This document shows, one piece after another, positions 11,436-24,297 of a stretch of DNA of 64,000 bases. Below the pieces are notes generated by a model. The model worked only from the letters and a program-made list of their open reading frames with translations, searched no databases and had not been told where the DNA came from. The translations under genes and the position numbers were made by a program. The number at the start of each line of letters is the position of its first letter. The stretch's first letter is position 1. The stretch is from Dirofilaria immitis (taxonomy: Eukaryota > Nematoda > Chromadorea > Rhabditida > Onchocercidae): positions 3,091,001 to 3,155,000 of the forward strand of contig JAKNDB010000098.1 of the NCBI GenBank assembly GCA_024305405.1, written 5' to 3'.

Positions 11436-13612
11436 CTATCGTACTGCACCTGTCCTAACACCAATAAGGATGACTTTATTTTTTGAGTTTGCAGCTACCA
11501 AATGAAACAAATGACATAAATATTGTTTTACGATATTGCGTGCCCCTCCAGCATAAATGAAATAAACAGTTGGTAATGTAGCGCAAAAGGCAATAGCATA
11601 AGAATTTACGAAAATTCTTGATGGAATATCAATTCTTTCGCCAAAAATTTGAACCAAAAATGATGGTAAAAAATTGAAGGTAATAATTCCAATTTCCATT
11701 ACACCATAACTCCATGCAGCTTGAATTAGCATTGACCATTCATAATCATTAGTTTTTGTTACGATAGTTCCACCTAGATATATTTCCTAAGTTAGAGGTA
11801 AATAAATTACATTAGGAGGAAACCTTGATAATTTAACAATTTCCTTTTAACTGTAACTTTTAACTAAATTTTTTTGTGGAAAACAGATGTTTCGATTTTT
11901 CAGTTATATTAAAGAAATGAACAATGCATTCTTTATATCAATTTCCATTGAAAAAAATTGGTGCAAACTTTGACTTCGATTGATATCGGTTGCAAAACGA
12001 TGCTTACGACGTATACTGTAGAATATCGTAACATATATGACAAACATTCCATTCGGTAAGAATATTGCCCAAAAATAACGAATCCTAAAGTACAATAAAC
12101 AAATAACATTAGGCAAAATTTTTCGATTAAAAATGCCTGGAATAGCAAAAATTGAAAAAGTTACCGACTATACGGAAAAATGTATGTTTAGCAATAAAAA
12201 TTTTAACACAGAATTACTTCATCAACGAAAATTTTTCAAAATATCTCCAAAAATTGAGTTATATTTCGAAGCAAATACGAAATCAGAAATTATCCGAAAT
12301 TTCGCAATTTAATGATTTTAAGTTTATTTCCGAAAATTGCAAAAATTGAATGAAATGACATTAAAAGATAACCTCCACCAAGTATCTCCTACTCCGTTTG
12401 ACTTTAGACAGCTTCCTTCCCAACTCAAATTCCAAGCGAGGAATTTCCTGGTACAGTAATAAAATTCGGTAATTGTGATCGCTAAAAATTTAGTCTTTTT
12501 ATGAGCAATTTTTTAATAAGTTTGTTAGGAGTTTGTAGGATTTTGAAATGCATCAAATGTTAACAAAAGAGATTAAAATTAAGGAAATTAAGATGTGAAA
12601 CGATATATTTTCATGGTTTTTTTCGGGAGTAGTGGTATTCCGGAATCTCTATTAGGCAAGTATTGAATGATAGAATGAAAATTGTCGTTTGAAAGTAATC
12701 ACTTGATCATTACTCTTAGAAATATCAATAAATCACCTAAAACTGACAACCATACAAGAATGATTAAAGAATATAGCCTTGCCGACTCGAAAAAAAATTG
12801 TATTTTGGTAAAATAAAGGCCACGAAGCGATTAGCTGCCAACAATAATGAAAAATGAAGTACTGCAAAGATTGAAACAGTATTGAAGGTTGAGAATGTAT
12901 TGTTTATCCATACTGTTTGATTAGCTAAAACATAAGGAAATTAATTTTTAAGCGGTTGAAGTGAAAATATGCTAATTCAATAGGACTAGAAAATGCTCTT
13001 CATAGAGAAGAGAGCAAATTTGTTTAATGACGATATAGAATGAATATTTCAAAAACATTATTTTGGTATTCTGAATTATTGATTGTGATAAAAATTAAAT
13101 TTTTACATCGGTCACCAGAAGAAATTTTGTTTTGCTGCAAGAAGCTAATTTTATCATTTATTATTAATGAAACAAAAAATTCTCGTTTACATCTTGGCTA
13201 GCATTTGTCACACTATTGAAACATTTCAGTCGTAGGATCAAAAACTCTCCTCTCTTCGCATTCATATTTTTAAAAGAATTTAGCTCAATTTAAAAGTGAA
13301 TACATTTGTGGCATTTAAGTAAAACAGCTTACCATATGAACTATTCTTAGTTTGTAATATTTCAGGTATTACAACAATCAGTTGTGGGAGAAAAGCCATC
13401 AAATTAGAAATAATTAACTGTAATGCGATAAGAACAAATGCATGACTATAAAAATTGTTTTGTCGATTACAAATCAATACAGTAGCCATAAGTGTATTAC
13501 TAATAATACCGTATAGCAAGAAAATAATAAAAAGTAGAATTGCTATGTATTTTGCAACCTTGTGATGTTCGTCTCTTATGTCCAATACATTCGTCATATT
13601 TTTTCCGAACAT
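11436..13612 (-). CDS. Srx-like seven-transmembrane chemoreceptor (four exons, one frame break)
   Basis: Exons: 13,333-13,612, 12,737-12,924, 11,969-12,136 and 11,436-11,773; every intron is phase 1 and uses a good acceptor (TTTTAG, CCAG, CTAG). The product is about 324 residues, the usual size for nematode serpentine receptors. Exon 1 carries TM1 and TM2 (GIISNTLMATVLICNRQ, then SHAFVLIALQLIISNLMAF). Exon 2 carries TM3 with HFSLLLAANRFVAFILP, where NRF replaces the DRY motif as in Srx receptors, and TM4 (SLIILVWLSVLG). Exon 3 carries TM5 (FWAIFLPNGMFVIYVTIF) and SIRRKHRF. Exon 4 carries TM6 and TM7 (ILPT-like ATLPTVYFIYAGGARNIV). The 188-nt exon 2 is one base short: its eight-T run (plus 12,790-12,797) needs a ninth base to keep TM4 in frame. 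Expected to sit in the membrane of sensory neurons and sense chemicals; ligand unknown. Family call rests on motifs only. Confidence 0.8.
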
Positions 13613-15229
13613 ATTGAAGATAATATTAGAAAGAGTACCATAATAGAATAAAGGCGAGTCTCCATTCTTAAAAAGATTTGTAAACTTCGATAGGAAAAAA
13701 ATAATTTCAAATAGTAAGAAGCTTCAATATCTGAAATGGAATCAAGAAAATTGCGAATATGAATTCTAGAATACTAAGTGCAATCGTAATGAGAGTATGT
13801 CAATACGAAAAAAAAAAACGAAAATTTCATCCAATCAATAAACCTTATTTTTTAATTTGGTGATGTGTGAAGTGCTATTAGCACATGTCTAATTTCGGTG
13901 TATTTAAAACAATCATTGATTCGGCTGTTATCGCAACCAAAGGAATCCACCAGCAGAGCTTAAACAATATAAGTTACAATGGAAAGAGTCATCGTGGTTA
14001 ATGGAATTTGAAAGTGGATGGAAAAGTCGGCTCATGAAGATGAGCGAAAAATAGAAAAGAAGGAACAGAATCGTTGCAAAGATTGTTGTTCAGCGATTAA
14101 GGAGTCACAGTTCTCGACTATAGGTGAAAATGGTTTAATAAGGAATCCAAATTGACAAGAACTATCATTTTAGATTTTCGAATTTATTAAATGGATGATA
14201 ATGGCAGAAGATGACGCGATTGCAATTGATAATAGGAGAAGGAAAATGACTGATGTCAGAAAACTTTCAATTAGTAACAAATGAATAGTAAGCAGATAAG
14301 CATAAACTAACGGATTCAACGAAAAAAATGAATTTGTGTTGCGATAGTCAGAATTATGAAGATCACAGAATCGATTGGGAAATTCTGAAAAATTCAGAGT
14401 TAAGCAAAAACCGAATTTGCTTATCAGAATATAATGTAGCAATTTATCGGAAATGACAGTTCAAAAGTAGATCGATAGCGACAAAAGACAGTAAAAGAGA
14501 AAGTACGAAAACACAATGAACATTCAATGAACTACTGAATATTTACTGTATTATTTATTTCATCTCCATTATATTACTGTATATTACAATATTGAGCAAC
14601 ATCATATGAGACTAACAAGAGTAATTATTTTAGATACCGAAAAATCACAACAACAAAAAATCAAACAAGAATAGATTCTCTGACAATACCTAATAATGCT
14701 ATATCAATTATTTCAAGTGCTGTTAAATTTCGAAGAAAAATTTGCATATTTTTTCGAATTATTAATCGTTGTAATCTCGAAATATCCGCGCTGTTTTTCA
14801 CTTTAGCCGAACACATTTTAGCAGTTTATATTTTTCTCTCACTTGCATCTTCAATAGCTACTACTGTTTAGCTTTCGAAAATTAAGATATCGTTGCATAT
14901 TGCATAGCTATTAACTCAAAACGGCTATCATGCAAAAATTAATGATTATTAAAAAGAGCAAATGAAGAAATCTAACGATATGCGATGTAAACGTAATGTG
15001 AATATTTTTAGCATCGTTTATGAACTTTAATTAAAAATGAGCTAAAATTTATATGCTCTAATGCGTAGAATGTGTTAAGGTTTAAATGAATTTAAGGATG
15101 GATGAACAGCTAAGGAATTTATCATTTCGGGAAGACATCAAAATTATATAATAATATCAGAAATGATATTATCTTATCTTAATGTCGCTTTAAACACTAT
15201 ACGATAGAAATTTGGATTAGCAGTAAATT
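13613..15229. other. Noncoding stretch, no gene recognised
   Basis: About 13,613-13,880 is the upstream flank that also occurs in the partial copies at 1.9-2.1 and 15.6-15.8 kb. About 13,900-14,440 is a little richer in G+C and has an open minus-strand frame (14,170-14,442) rich in hydrophobic residues, but no splice sites or family motifs fit it. The rest shows nothing. Confidence 0.4.
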
Positions 15230-15800
15230 TCAAATTTATGAAATGGAGTGTTATTAAATATTTTGAATATAGATAAATTGAGCAACAACGAAATCGGAAA
15301 TTTACGTCTGAAATTTTGGGATTTAACGATTTTAAATTCAGGTTCAAACTTTTTCAGAAATTGAACGAACATTGAAAGATAAAATCCATTAAGTATCTCC
15401 TGCTCCATTTCACTTTGTGCCAGCTTCCTTCCCAACTCAAGTTCCAAGCAAGGGATTTATTTGTTGGTACAATAAAAAAAAAAAAACGGTAATTATGATC
15501 GCTAAAAGTTTAATCATACTATGAGTAATTTTCTGGTTAGTTTGATAAAAGTTTCTAGATCAAACGTTAACAAAACATTAACATTAAAGAAATTAAAATA
15601 TGAAACGGTATATTTTGATGATTTTTTCGAAAAACTGCGAATCTGAATCCTACAATGGTAAACGCACTCGTAATGGGAGTTAATATTGAAGAAAAAAGAA
15701 AAATGAAAACTTCATCCAACAAATTTCATTTTTTAATTTACTTACTACATGTAGTGCTATTAGCAATGCTACCTTTATTATCATTTAAATACTTACAGTG
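15230..15800 (-). pseudogene. Rearranged partial copy of the Srx-like receptor locus, coding exons deleted
   Basis: The first part (about 15,230-15,640) matches about 12,250-12,640 of the receptor's intron 2, including the distinctive block around CAGCTTCCTTCCCAACTCAA. It is joined directly to sequence (about 15,640-15,800) matching about 13,740-13,880, upstream of the receptor's start codon. In the intact locus these lie about 1.1 kb apart and enclose exons 1 and 2. The copy therefore lacks the TM1-TM4 coding exons. Similarity judged by eye. Confidence 0.65.
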
Positions 15801-16985
15801 CAAGATGCTCAACTTCAGAAAAATATAATAATAGAGTAACTTCACAAATAAGATAGTGAAATTACAGTGTATCTAAATGCCACTTTCTCCGACTCATTTC
15901 TTTTTTCCATGTCCAAAAATTTCTTTTAGTTCAATTTCTTTTAGTCTATTATATTTTTAAATATTAAAGTAGTTCGAAGAAACATATCGTTGTTATCCTA
16001 GATTTTTCAAAACTACTGTCATAAGTGTGATAAGTGCAAGCTTTCATGCATAACTACGGTTGCATGTTTATCGTAGCCGCTATAAATCGAAAATTAGATA
16101 CAATTATAACATTAGCTTCTTTGTTACATTGTCTTTTAGAATTTTAAGCGAAATAACTTTTTTTCTCTCTTATTATTTCCAATTATGCAAAGCCATACAA
16201 TGTCTGAGTGTTAGAGAGGAATAATTTATTGATTTATATTTTCTATAAAAATATTTTTTAGAGATTTTAATTGCAGTAGTCGATTTTTTCAGTAAAAGAT
16301 TTCTAATTTATAATCTACAAAAATTTAATTCTGTAATGCGCATATGTTCTTTTTTCTCGTTTATTCGGATTATTCGGGAGTTTTTTATAGTACAAAGTTG
16401 TTTCAATAAATTGAAGCATTTTTGTGGAATACAGTTGCATAAACTATTGTTTTCAGAAATAAAAAAGGTAATTTATTTATCGATGGACAAGCAGCCATTT
16501 TTGTTTTTCTTGATTTCAAAGCAATGAAAAGAAATATAAATGAAGGTATCTCACAAAGACGTGATGGAATATATTTGAATTTTTGTTTAGCATTATTCTT
16601 GACATTGTTAGCTCTTGGTTCTTGATAAATAATTTGTTCTGACCGTAAAAGAAAAACTACTTGGATATCACGCGAAAAATATTTCAATGTTATGAGATGC
16701 TGTAATATATTGAAATATCAAATATGGTTCAGCTGCTTCATTTCCGTTATTAAAATGGAGTTCAGTAAAGTAATTACAAATTAGACTTAGATACACTAAA
16801 AGAAATTCGAGACAAAATGCACAACAAGAATGTTGCCGGAAGTTACAAAAACATTACTAGTAGATTTTATAATAAAAAAAAAAGATGATATAAACATTAA
16901 ATATCATAATACCAAGAAATATATAAATGTAAAAGATTTCCGCAGAAAAATAACAAAAAAGAAAAGAAATTACGTTAAGTAGACT
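15801..16985. other. Noncoding stretch, nothing recognised
   Basis: AT-rich flank between the receptor remnant and the 3' end of the EAPP-like gene. It should include the EAPP 3' UTR on its right side; no clear poly(A) hexamer stands out close to the stop. Confidence 0.4.
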
Positions 16986-19900
16986 TCAAGCATAACCTGT
17001 AAGAACATTGAAAAAGTGAAAAACCTCCTCATAATCATACACTCCAACATTTGTTGCGCAAATGCTACAAAGAACTGGATGAAATAAATCTTCTTTCGGC
17101 AGTGTTGTAACATTAGCAGGATCAACGACAGCATTTGGTTTAATCCCTAGAAAGATTTTCAAAAATTTGATAGTAATTAAAACAAACTGATATTTCTAGA
17201 TGAATATAATCGAAAATATCCGGATTGGAATGATAACCTGCAGCATTTTTCGCGCCTTCTGCTTATTTTTTCCCGATTGGGGCAAAAATAAAACTTCATT
17301 TTCCACTACACTGCAGTTTTCCACAAAGACAGCTCTAAAAATATTGAATTGTACGATGCAACATAAACTGACTAGCATATTTTTTCACTTGCAATGATTT
17401 TTCTGCAATTCTGCTTACTGCTCATATTTACTTAATTAATTAATCAGTTCGTCCATGCAGCTGTTACAATCTCCATCTTCAAGAATATCGAAATGATAGA
17501 AGTTAGTTTTCTCTTCTCCTTAATATAGGCATGTCAATAGCGCTTAACGGATCGATAAAATGAAGGATAATATATCTGATGAAATTTGCCTTCACTTTTA
17601 ATGAATGCAAAACAACACTCACCATATTTTTTCATAAATCTTTGTACTACTTTCAAACTTCGAATTTTTTCAAATTCCGAGAAAAACATTGGAAAATAAT
17701 ACCTGTATTGATTGTGATAAAGCTCATGCCTCTGACAATCTTCGTTAATAATGACATACATGCAGGGCATGAGAGTACTGCGTCTGTTTCATGATCCTCA
17801 TCTTTTTTGCTTCGTTTTTCCATCTTCTTCGGAAGAACTGTTCAAGGACTTTATGATTTTCATTTGTTCCCGATGGTGGCGTACCTAAATATTACGATAT
17901 GTTAAAAATTGTTAAAATCAATGTTTTCTTATGATATGAATCCTCTTTGCAGCAACCAGGATTATGGAATGATTTCAAAAACTTTATCTGAAAGCAAATA
18001 TTTCAAAAATTAGGATAGTAATACCCATCGTTCATTGTCTTCATCTTCATCCGAATCGTAGAATTCAACTGTTTCATTTTTGCTGCATTCGCTACTTTGT
18101 TTGATGCCTTGCGCAACAAATTATTATCATCATCGAAAGAAGATCTTGAACTTTGCTCAACGTTCATATGTTTATCTGGCTGTTTTTCAAAAGTCACCTA
18201 GAAGTTGATATCAAAATGATAATATTCGAGAAGTTAATTGTAATAAATATTTAAATTAGATCAAATCTAGATAAAATAATAAAATTTAAAGAATTAAAAA
18301 GCACATGAATATTCTGTCCTTGAGGTACTAACCGATTTCGCAGGCTTGTTTGATGAATCCCTGTTTGTTGATGAGGCAACATCTAAAATATTTCATTATA
18401 GCCATGTTAAAATTCTAAGTTTACATACATCAATCAGTCACAAAGAGATGAAGCTTTATTCAATACATAAATAACAAATGCATTGGAATAACTACCGCTA
18501 TTTGCAATAGTTTCATCCTTCACAGTTTTGCTGCCACTACTTTCTGCATCCATCTCGTTTTCATCGTCAACTAAATATTTATTATTAACTCTAGTAATTC
18601 CTTAAAATCAAATATCAGAAAGCTAAAGAAAAGATTTCTAATTCCCAAAAATAGAAATTTCAAATAGCGTGATAAGACTTACAATACCTTATGATTTAAA
18701 AATGATTCTTAAAATTTGATGAACTTCTATTGCTGGAATAAAATACGAAAACTCTATAATATTCTCTGTCAAATTGTTGGTCATAGACGATAGAAATATA
18801 AAATCCGATTAAGAAACTGAAATTTTGAAAGGAAACAAAAATCTATCAATAATTTTACATTAAGAAAAAACCAATGAACAATAAACTTCTTACCAAAAGA
18901 TTTATACCAAAAAGCAAAGGAGATAGATTGAAATAATTATAGCATAAAACTCAACAGACTTAAAAGCAACACATTAAAATAAGAACATACTTTCTAAATT
19001 TCCTGAATTCTCTTTACTCGATGAAGAGAATATTTTTGATGCATGCGCCACAAAATTTCCACTGAGCTCATTGTCCATATCCAATTCGAATTTATCTTTC
19101 TTTGCATCTTTTCGTGTTCTAAAACAAATCTGAGATTATCGACTTTATTTATAATTCTAATGTATTTCAGAAATGGAGTTTCGAAATTGGAAACACTTAC
19201 GTTTTTCTTTTCTAGATTTACATCGCATACCGGCTAATTCGCGCAACTGCTCGCGTAATTCATCATCAGAACTTAATAAAAAGTTATGAATAAATATATC
19301 ATAATATATTCTGTATCAATAGCAATGCCAGTTGATAATGTTTAATGAATAGGAACATAATTTAACATTTTGCTACTATATTCTTTTGTTAAGAAACTTG
19401 CACAACTTATTTTAAATTTGAAAAAACCTGATAAAAATGTAACATTCATTCTTATCGGGTTTTTATACATAATAAATACAATATATTGTCCATATTCCAT
19501 TTGGACATAAGTTATTTTTAGTGATTTTTTTATGAAATAGGAGTAAAGTACATCAGCTGATTAAGAATTTCATCACAAGCAATAAAGTCAAATACAACAA
19601 AGATGACAGAAAAAATCTAGTCATTAAATAATTGAATAAAGGAAAAAAATCAATTGCACGAAGAGTAAATAGATTTAAGATGGATTGAAAAAGAAAAATA
19701 AAAGTCATCTGTAATAATGATAATATTAAAGAGACCGGAAAAAAGAAAATAAAAGATATATAACAATTTTAAATCAGCTCATACGAATAATTCAACATCC
19801 ATTAACTCGGATCGACTAAAACGAGTCAACAGTATTAGCCCAACCCGCAATCTATTGGCACAAAAAAATTGACGAAAGAATCGGACAGCTATATCACAGT

Positions 19901-20318
19901 GGTATCAATATCTCAACAAAAGAGCAGGAAATCAAATTTATAAACAAACAGGATTAGACAAATCGAAAATAGAATCAACCTATCTATGAAGGCAATTACG
20001 GTTAGATTTATAATGTTCTTATATCTTACCTTTTAATAATATTATTTGGAAATTTTGAAAATTCTTTCACAAGCTTTCATATGTTTTTAGATAAGAGATG
20101 TAGTATTTATATGTGATTTATGCGACTTTAAAATGAACCATAGAACTTTCTACGAAAATTTAAAATCAGATATAGAAATTCACGTAAAACAGTAATAAAT
20201 ATAAAATTACAAACCTTTCGCTGTCCCTTTGTTCACCATCACTATACCAACCGTTACGCTCACCCAAATAATAATCTTTTTCGAGTGTTTCTAACGGTTC
20301 TAAACGTTCACTTTCCAT
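16986..20318 (-). CDS. EAPP homologue (E2F-associated phosphoprotein), nine exons
   Basis: Exons: 20,215-20,318, 19,201-19,271, 18,991-19,118, 18,496-18,570, 18,333-18,382, 18,025-18,197, 17,703-17,884, 17,238-17,334 and 16,986-17,146; about 345 residues (human EAPP is about 285). The N-terminal half is acidic and Ser-rich. The conserved C-terminal domain is clear: FYDSDEDEDNERWV, then SCPACM, DCQRHELYHNQYR, AVFVENCS, HPVLCSICATNVGVYDYEE and VFHFFNVL near the end. The Cys pairs and His suggest a zinc-binding fold. In mammals EAPP is a nuclear phosphoprotein that binds E2F factors and affects their target genes. Frames break near A/T runs at 19,202-19,206, 18,077-18,081, 17,803-17,808, 17,743-17,746 and 17,246-17,250. 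In at least three of these one extra base also repairs the intron phase. Residues after repair match the family, so gene decay is unlikely. It is the last gene of a same-strand series. Confidence 0.82.
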
Positions 20319-20869
20319 TGTCTTCAGAATTTAAATTTAAATCATATATGTTTTCTGGAGTGGAGACTGTAATATGTATTCAATGTAAATACATTATAAA
20401 TTTAGAATGAACCATTGATTTCTAAGAATTTCAAATAAGTTCATAAATAAAATAAATTATTTCAACATTCATAAAAATAGAGAAAAATGATAGATAAGTT
20501 GACAGAGATTGTCAAACCATAGCTTCATTTGTTAACTGAACCAAGCAATAATGAGATTTCATTTTCGAATATAACATACATCATTAAAAATATTAATTAG
20601 AAGACAAGTATTTTCTTGAAAGTAAGAGAAAAATAAGAAATCGAACTTAAAAATTAAATCTTCAGATTGAAATTCAAAACAATACTATGCAGATTTTTGT
20701 AACTTTTAAGAAAAACATTATAAACATAATTGATAGCATATGAAAATAAACAGATTTGGAAGTTGCAAGAATGATTAGTAAAAGGCTTAATATAAAAATA
20801 ATATATTTGAACAAGAAATCCACAAATTTTCCAAATAATTAGCGTTTTAAATTAACATGTATCAGTGAA
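20319..20869. other. Spacer between the SAM-domain gene and the EAPP gene
   Basis: About 550 bp of AT-rich sequence, no exon recognised. It should contain the 3' UTR of the upstream gene and any trans-splice acceptor for EAPP. The ATG at 20,318 is preceded by a weak TTCTGAAG. Confidence 0.4.
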
Positions 20870-23339
20870 TCAACTTAAACGATAAAAGACGGATGGTCTA
20901 TCCCGACCAATAACTCGTCTTGTATTGACTATCGAGCGTGCGATATTCTTTATAGGTGCAGCGGTTTGAATCCTTCGTTTGTCAATTACTCCGGTGAACT
21001 TTGACCGAGTCTAAAAGATACTGTTGCGTACAAAATATTTGATATATGAATGTTTCAGCCCAAACGAAATCCAACATTACAGCTATCTTAAAAGAACTCC
21101 GATTTCTCGTAAATTTCTGAAAACAGTTCATTATTGCAAGATAATTAAATTCATTCGCCTTTTAGCATAAAAAAATTCCAAAATACTGACTGGACCATTT
21201 ACCCTGTTGCGGGGCTTCCATGCTCCCATTTCACTGATTCTAACTCGAAATACCGGTCCATCAACACGGCTTGATGCACTTTCATTGATGGCACGTTCAA
21301 ACAAGCTTGTTGATGACGAAGCATTTGGTCGAGTACTTCTAAAAGGTAATATACAATTTGAAGTCTTTCATATTATGTTTGGACTCAGATTCGACGGATG
21401 ACTATCTAAAACACAAAGAAAACAGATATGAATAGGAACTATAACTTCCTATCAAAATTTCTATCGCTCGGGATTCCAAAATCTACGACTTAATAAATAT
21501 TACCCAATAGAATATTTCTGTACACCCAACTGATCGGATATGAGTCCTTTAATACCCAAACGATCATAAAATTCATCCGTGGTAGAAGACACTTCTGAAA
21601 CACCGTCAAAGAAATGTATCTATATATTATCTCTTTTTCAAAGGTACCTATATGACTCGAAAAAGTAAGTACTATTGTGTAGTGAATAAATAAGGATCAT
21701 TCTAAGCTACTAAAAACTGCCAAAAATTAGCGCATTTTCATCTACATTCTATTAGGATCAAAATAGCCCTTTGCAAACGGTAAAGTTTTAATTGGCATTT
21801 TGTAAGTAAGATCCACTCATATATTTCAATACAACTTCTTTTGTATTTGCAAGTTTACTAAAATAAAAACCATTAGTGAAGAGAACATTTTAGCAAAATT
21901 CTATCGTACCTGGAGATGCTGCCATATTGGTAACATTGTATTTGCTACCTGATGTACTGCATTGACGGATTCTACTATTCAGCTTTGTTAATGGAAGAAT
22001 ATCTTTTCCTGATTGTCGTATTCCACTGGAACCACGTTTCAATAAACCTGAAAAAACAAAACCACAAAAATTGCTAACAATAATCGCTAATTTTATTGTT
22101 TACGGCTGAATAATAAATTAAAGGTTGAGGATTACGAACTTTAATCTCTTTCAGAGGGCTTTAATTTGCACTATAAAAAAAGTCATATGTAGAATGAATG
22201 GATAGTTATCATATCATCCAAAGCAGAATGAATCCTGATAATTTTTTGATTACCATGAGTGTCAATGCCATCAATATTAACCTGCAGATTTTAGCATATT
22301 GTGCTTATGAAGAATGGCTCGCGTTTTTGGTGTCGTACCAGTTGGTAGGTGGATATGGTAAATGTCGTCACGATCTGGTGCGGTTGATAGTGCTTTTTTC
22401 TCAAATTTTTTTATGTCGTAAATGTCGAAGAAAATTATTGCAAAAGGCAAATTTTCTACGCCAAATTTTATCCGACAACTCAAATATCAACCGCTATTTC
22501 ATTATAAATTAGAAACCTTTTACGGCTTCTTTGTTATTTGATTCCATTGCTGATGAGTTGCAATCCATAATTTCTTTCTGTGATGATTTCAGCTTCCGGA
22601 TATGTTGCAGAATAGCAATCTAAGTATTTTCAGAGAAATGAAATTGCGCATTATGAAAATAAAATTTTTAATTAAAACAAAATATTATTAGCACATAACT
22701 ACACTCCTCGTAGTGGGATAAATCAACAAAGTAAAAATATTTTAATAAGTCCAACAATATGAATTTAGGAAAAACATTATAACAATCCTACCTGATCACC
22801 GACTGTTGTAACACCAAGCTCAATGAGTACCGATTTATCCAAGACATCTAACATTGTGAATTGCATTCGTTGTTCAGCAAATGATTTCGAATACTTTAAT
22901 GCAATCCTACCCGGAATACCAGCAGCAATGAAAAAACGTTGCCATTTCAAAACTGAAATTTTGACAAGTAAAAAAACAAAAAGGGATTACAAAAATAATT
23001 CATTTAAGGTGATGAAACAATGAAACGATGTAACTATTTCAAAAGATCAACATCAGCATTATTATCAATCGTGTTAGGAGATGAGATGAACTTTATAAAC
23101 CAGCAAAAATTACCATTTACTGTTGATCATGTTTTAACAACTAAGATTAAGTAATATCACGAAACTGTGGATGGAAGAGACAAAAAATATTATGAGTAAA
23201 AGCAAAACAGATTATCAAGCTCATAAGAAAATTAAAAAATCTGGACATTCTGATCAAAAAATATTCAACTTTATATTTCGGGATAAGATTTATTAATTTC
23301 TATTAAAATAAAAAACTAACCTTCCGCATTTGATGCCAT
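20870..23339 (-). CDS. SAM-domain protein, C19orf47 homologue, about nine exons
   Basis: Exons: 23,321-23,339 (MASNAE), 22,792-22,952, 22,517-22,619, about 22,282-22,392, 21,910-22,047, 21,504-21,594, about 21,355-21,401, 21,203-21,338 and 20,870-21,010; about 315 residues. Residues 7-75 form a SAM domain: LKWQRFFIAAGIPGRIALKY, SVLIELGVTTVGDQ and IAILQHIRKLK. Downstream, IHLPTGTTPKTRAILHKH matches the internal motif of vertebrate C19orf47 (GTTPRTRKIL), and short 'FYDRLG', 'SLFERA' and the terminal 'SVFYRL' echo its repeated SVF.RLG motifs. The biochemical role of this family is not established; SAM domains usually mediate self- or partner binding. The splice into the fourth exon (weak acceptor) and the join of exons 6 and 7 (phase mismatch) are uncertain; the latter may be another one-base error. 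Confidence 0.78.
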
Positions 23340-24297
23340 AATAATCACGAACTTCCGAATACTTAAATCATTAACCTTATTTTAAAATAATAAAATTAAT
23401 TTAGAAAAATGAATATCTTTGAAATGAAAGTAACGTCAAAAAGATGCACTGTTTGGAGAAAATAAATGCAATAAAAAACACTGCAAATTATTCGCGACAA
23501 GTAACAAAGAAAAAAATCTTAGAGAAAAAAATCATAATAATTAGAAGAAATTTTATTATTTTTATTATCAATAAGCAATATATAAGTTATATATATATAT
23601 GCAACTATGAAATGTACTAAAAATTCAAGCATAAATAAAATAATTATGATGTTCTTCACTGAAAAAATGGAACGAATAGAAAAGCAAACTTGAAATTCTT
23701 TTTTTCTCTACTATGCCTGAACTTTGTAATAAGATAAGCAAAATATATTTAGATATCCTTCTTATCAATATCAGTGCATAATCTCCACTACTGTATTCAT
23801 ATATGTTGTATAAATTGCACACGTTATATTAACATTATCAAAACAAGTAAAAGCTATGAGAACAATAATAATGTATACTAACAATACGAAAACTGATTGC
23901 AATACAACCATTTCAAAACTTATTTTTTCAACATTCTAATCACATATGAGAAAACAGTAATCATTTTTTGATTTTAATGCTAAAAAAATAGAAAAGCAAA
24001 AATGATTTTTGACATCGCCAATAGATAATCCAATGCTCAATATACTATTAATCGAATGAACAATGAATGCACAAGAGATCAGCTCCTTTATATTTTTATT
24101 CCAAGAAATAAAAACTTTAAAATCGTTTTAAGAAAGTTCTGGAAATAACAGTTTCCATTGGTAAAATGGCACTTTGCAAAAAGTTGAAAGAGAATAAAAA
24201 TGTACGTAAATTACCACTGCAAGCCCATAAAATAATATTTAATTAATTATCTCTATTATCAATTTACCAAACTGTGCTTACAAAACAAACTTTCAAT
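23340..24297. other. Spacer between the UQCC2-like and SAM-domain genes
   Basis: About 950 bp of AT-rich sequence, including a short TA run near 23,593-23,601. No exon or RNA gene recognised. Confidence 0.4.

Noticed and set aside
11436..13612. Treating the Srx-like gene as a pseudogene because of its frame break
   Set aside because: The only defect is one base in an eight-base homopolymer; all splice sites, phases and TM motifs are intact and the same error type recurs in housekeeping genes nearby.
14170..14442. Hydrophobic minus-strand frame upstream of the Srx-like receptor
   Set aside because: No receptor motifs, no fitting splice sites, and biased composition can explain the hydrophobic residues.
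16403..16687. Minus-strand frame of 94 codons downstream of the EAPP stop
   Set aside because: No recognisable motif or splice signals; probably 3' flank or chance.
20940..21000. tRNA-like motif (GGTTTGAATCC) near 20,960
   Set aside because: No cloverleaf could be formed around it, and it lies in the terminal exon of the SAM-domain gene.
22198..22512. Plus-strand frame of 104 codons
   Set aside because: Antisense of an exon of the SAM-domain gene carrying the GTTPKTRAIL motif.
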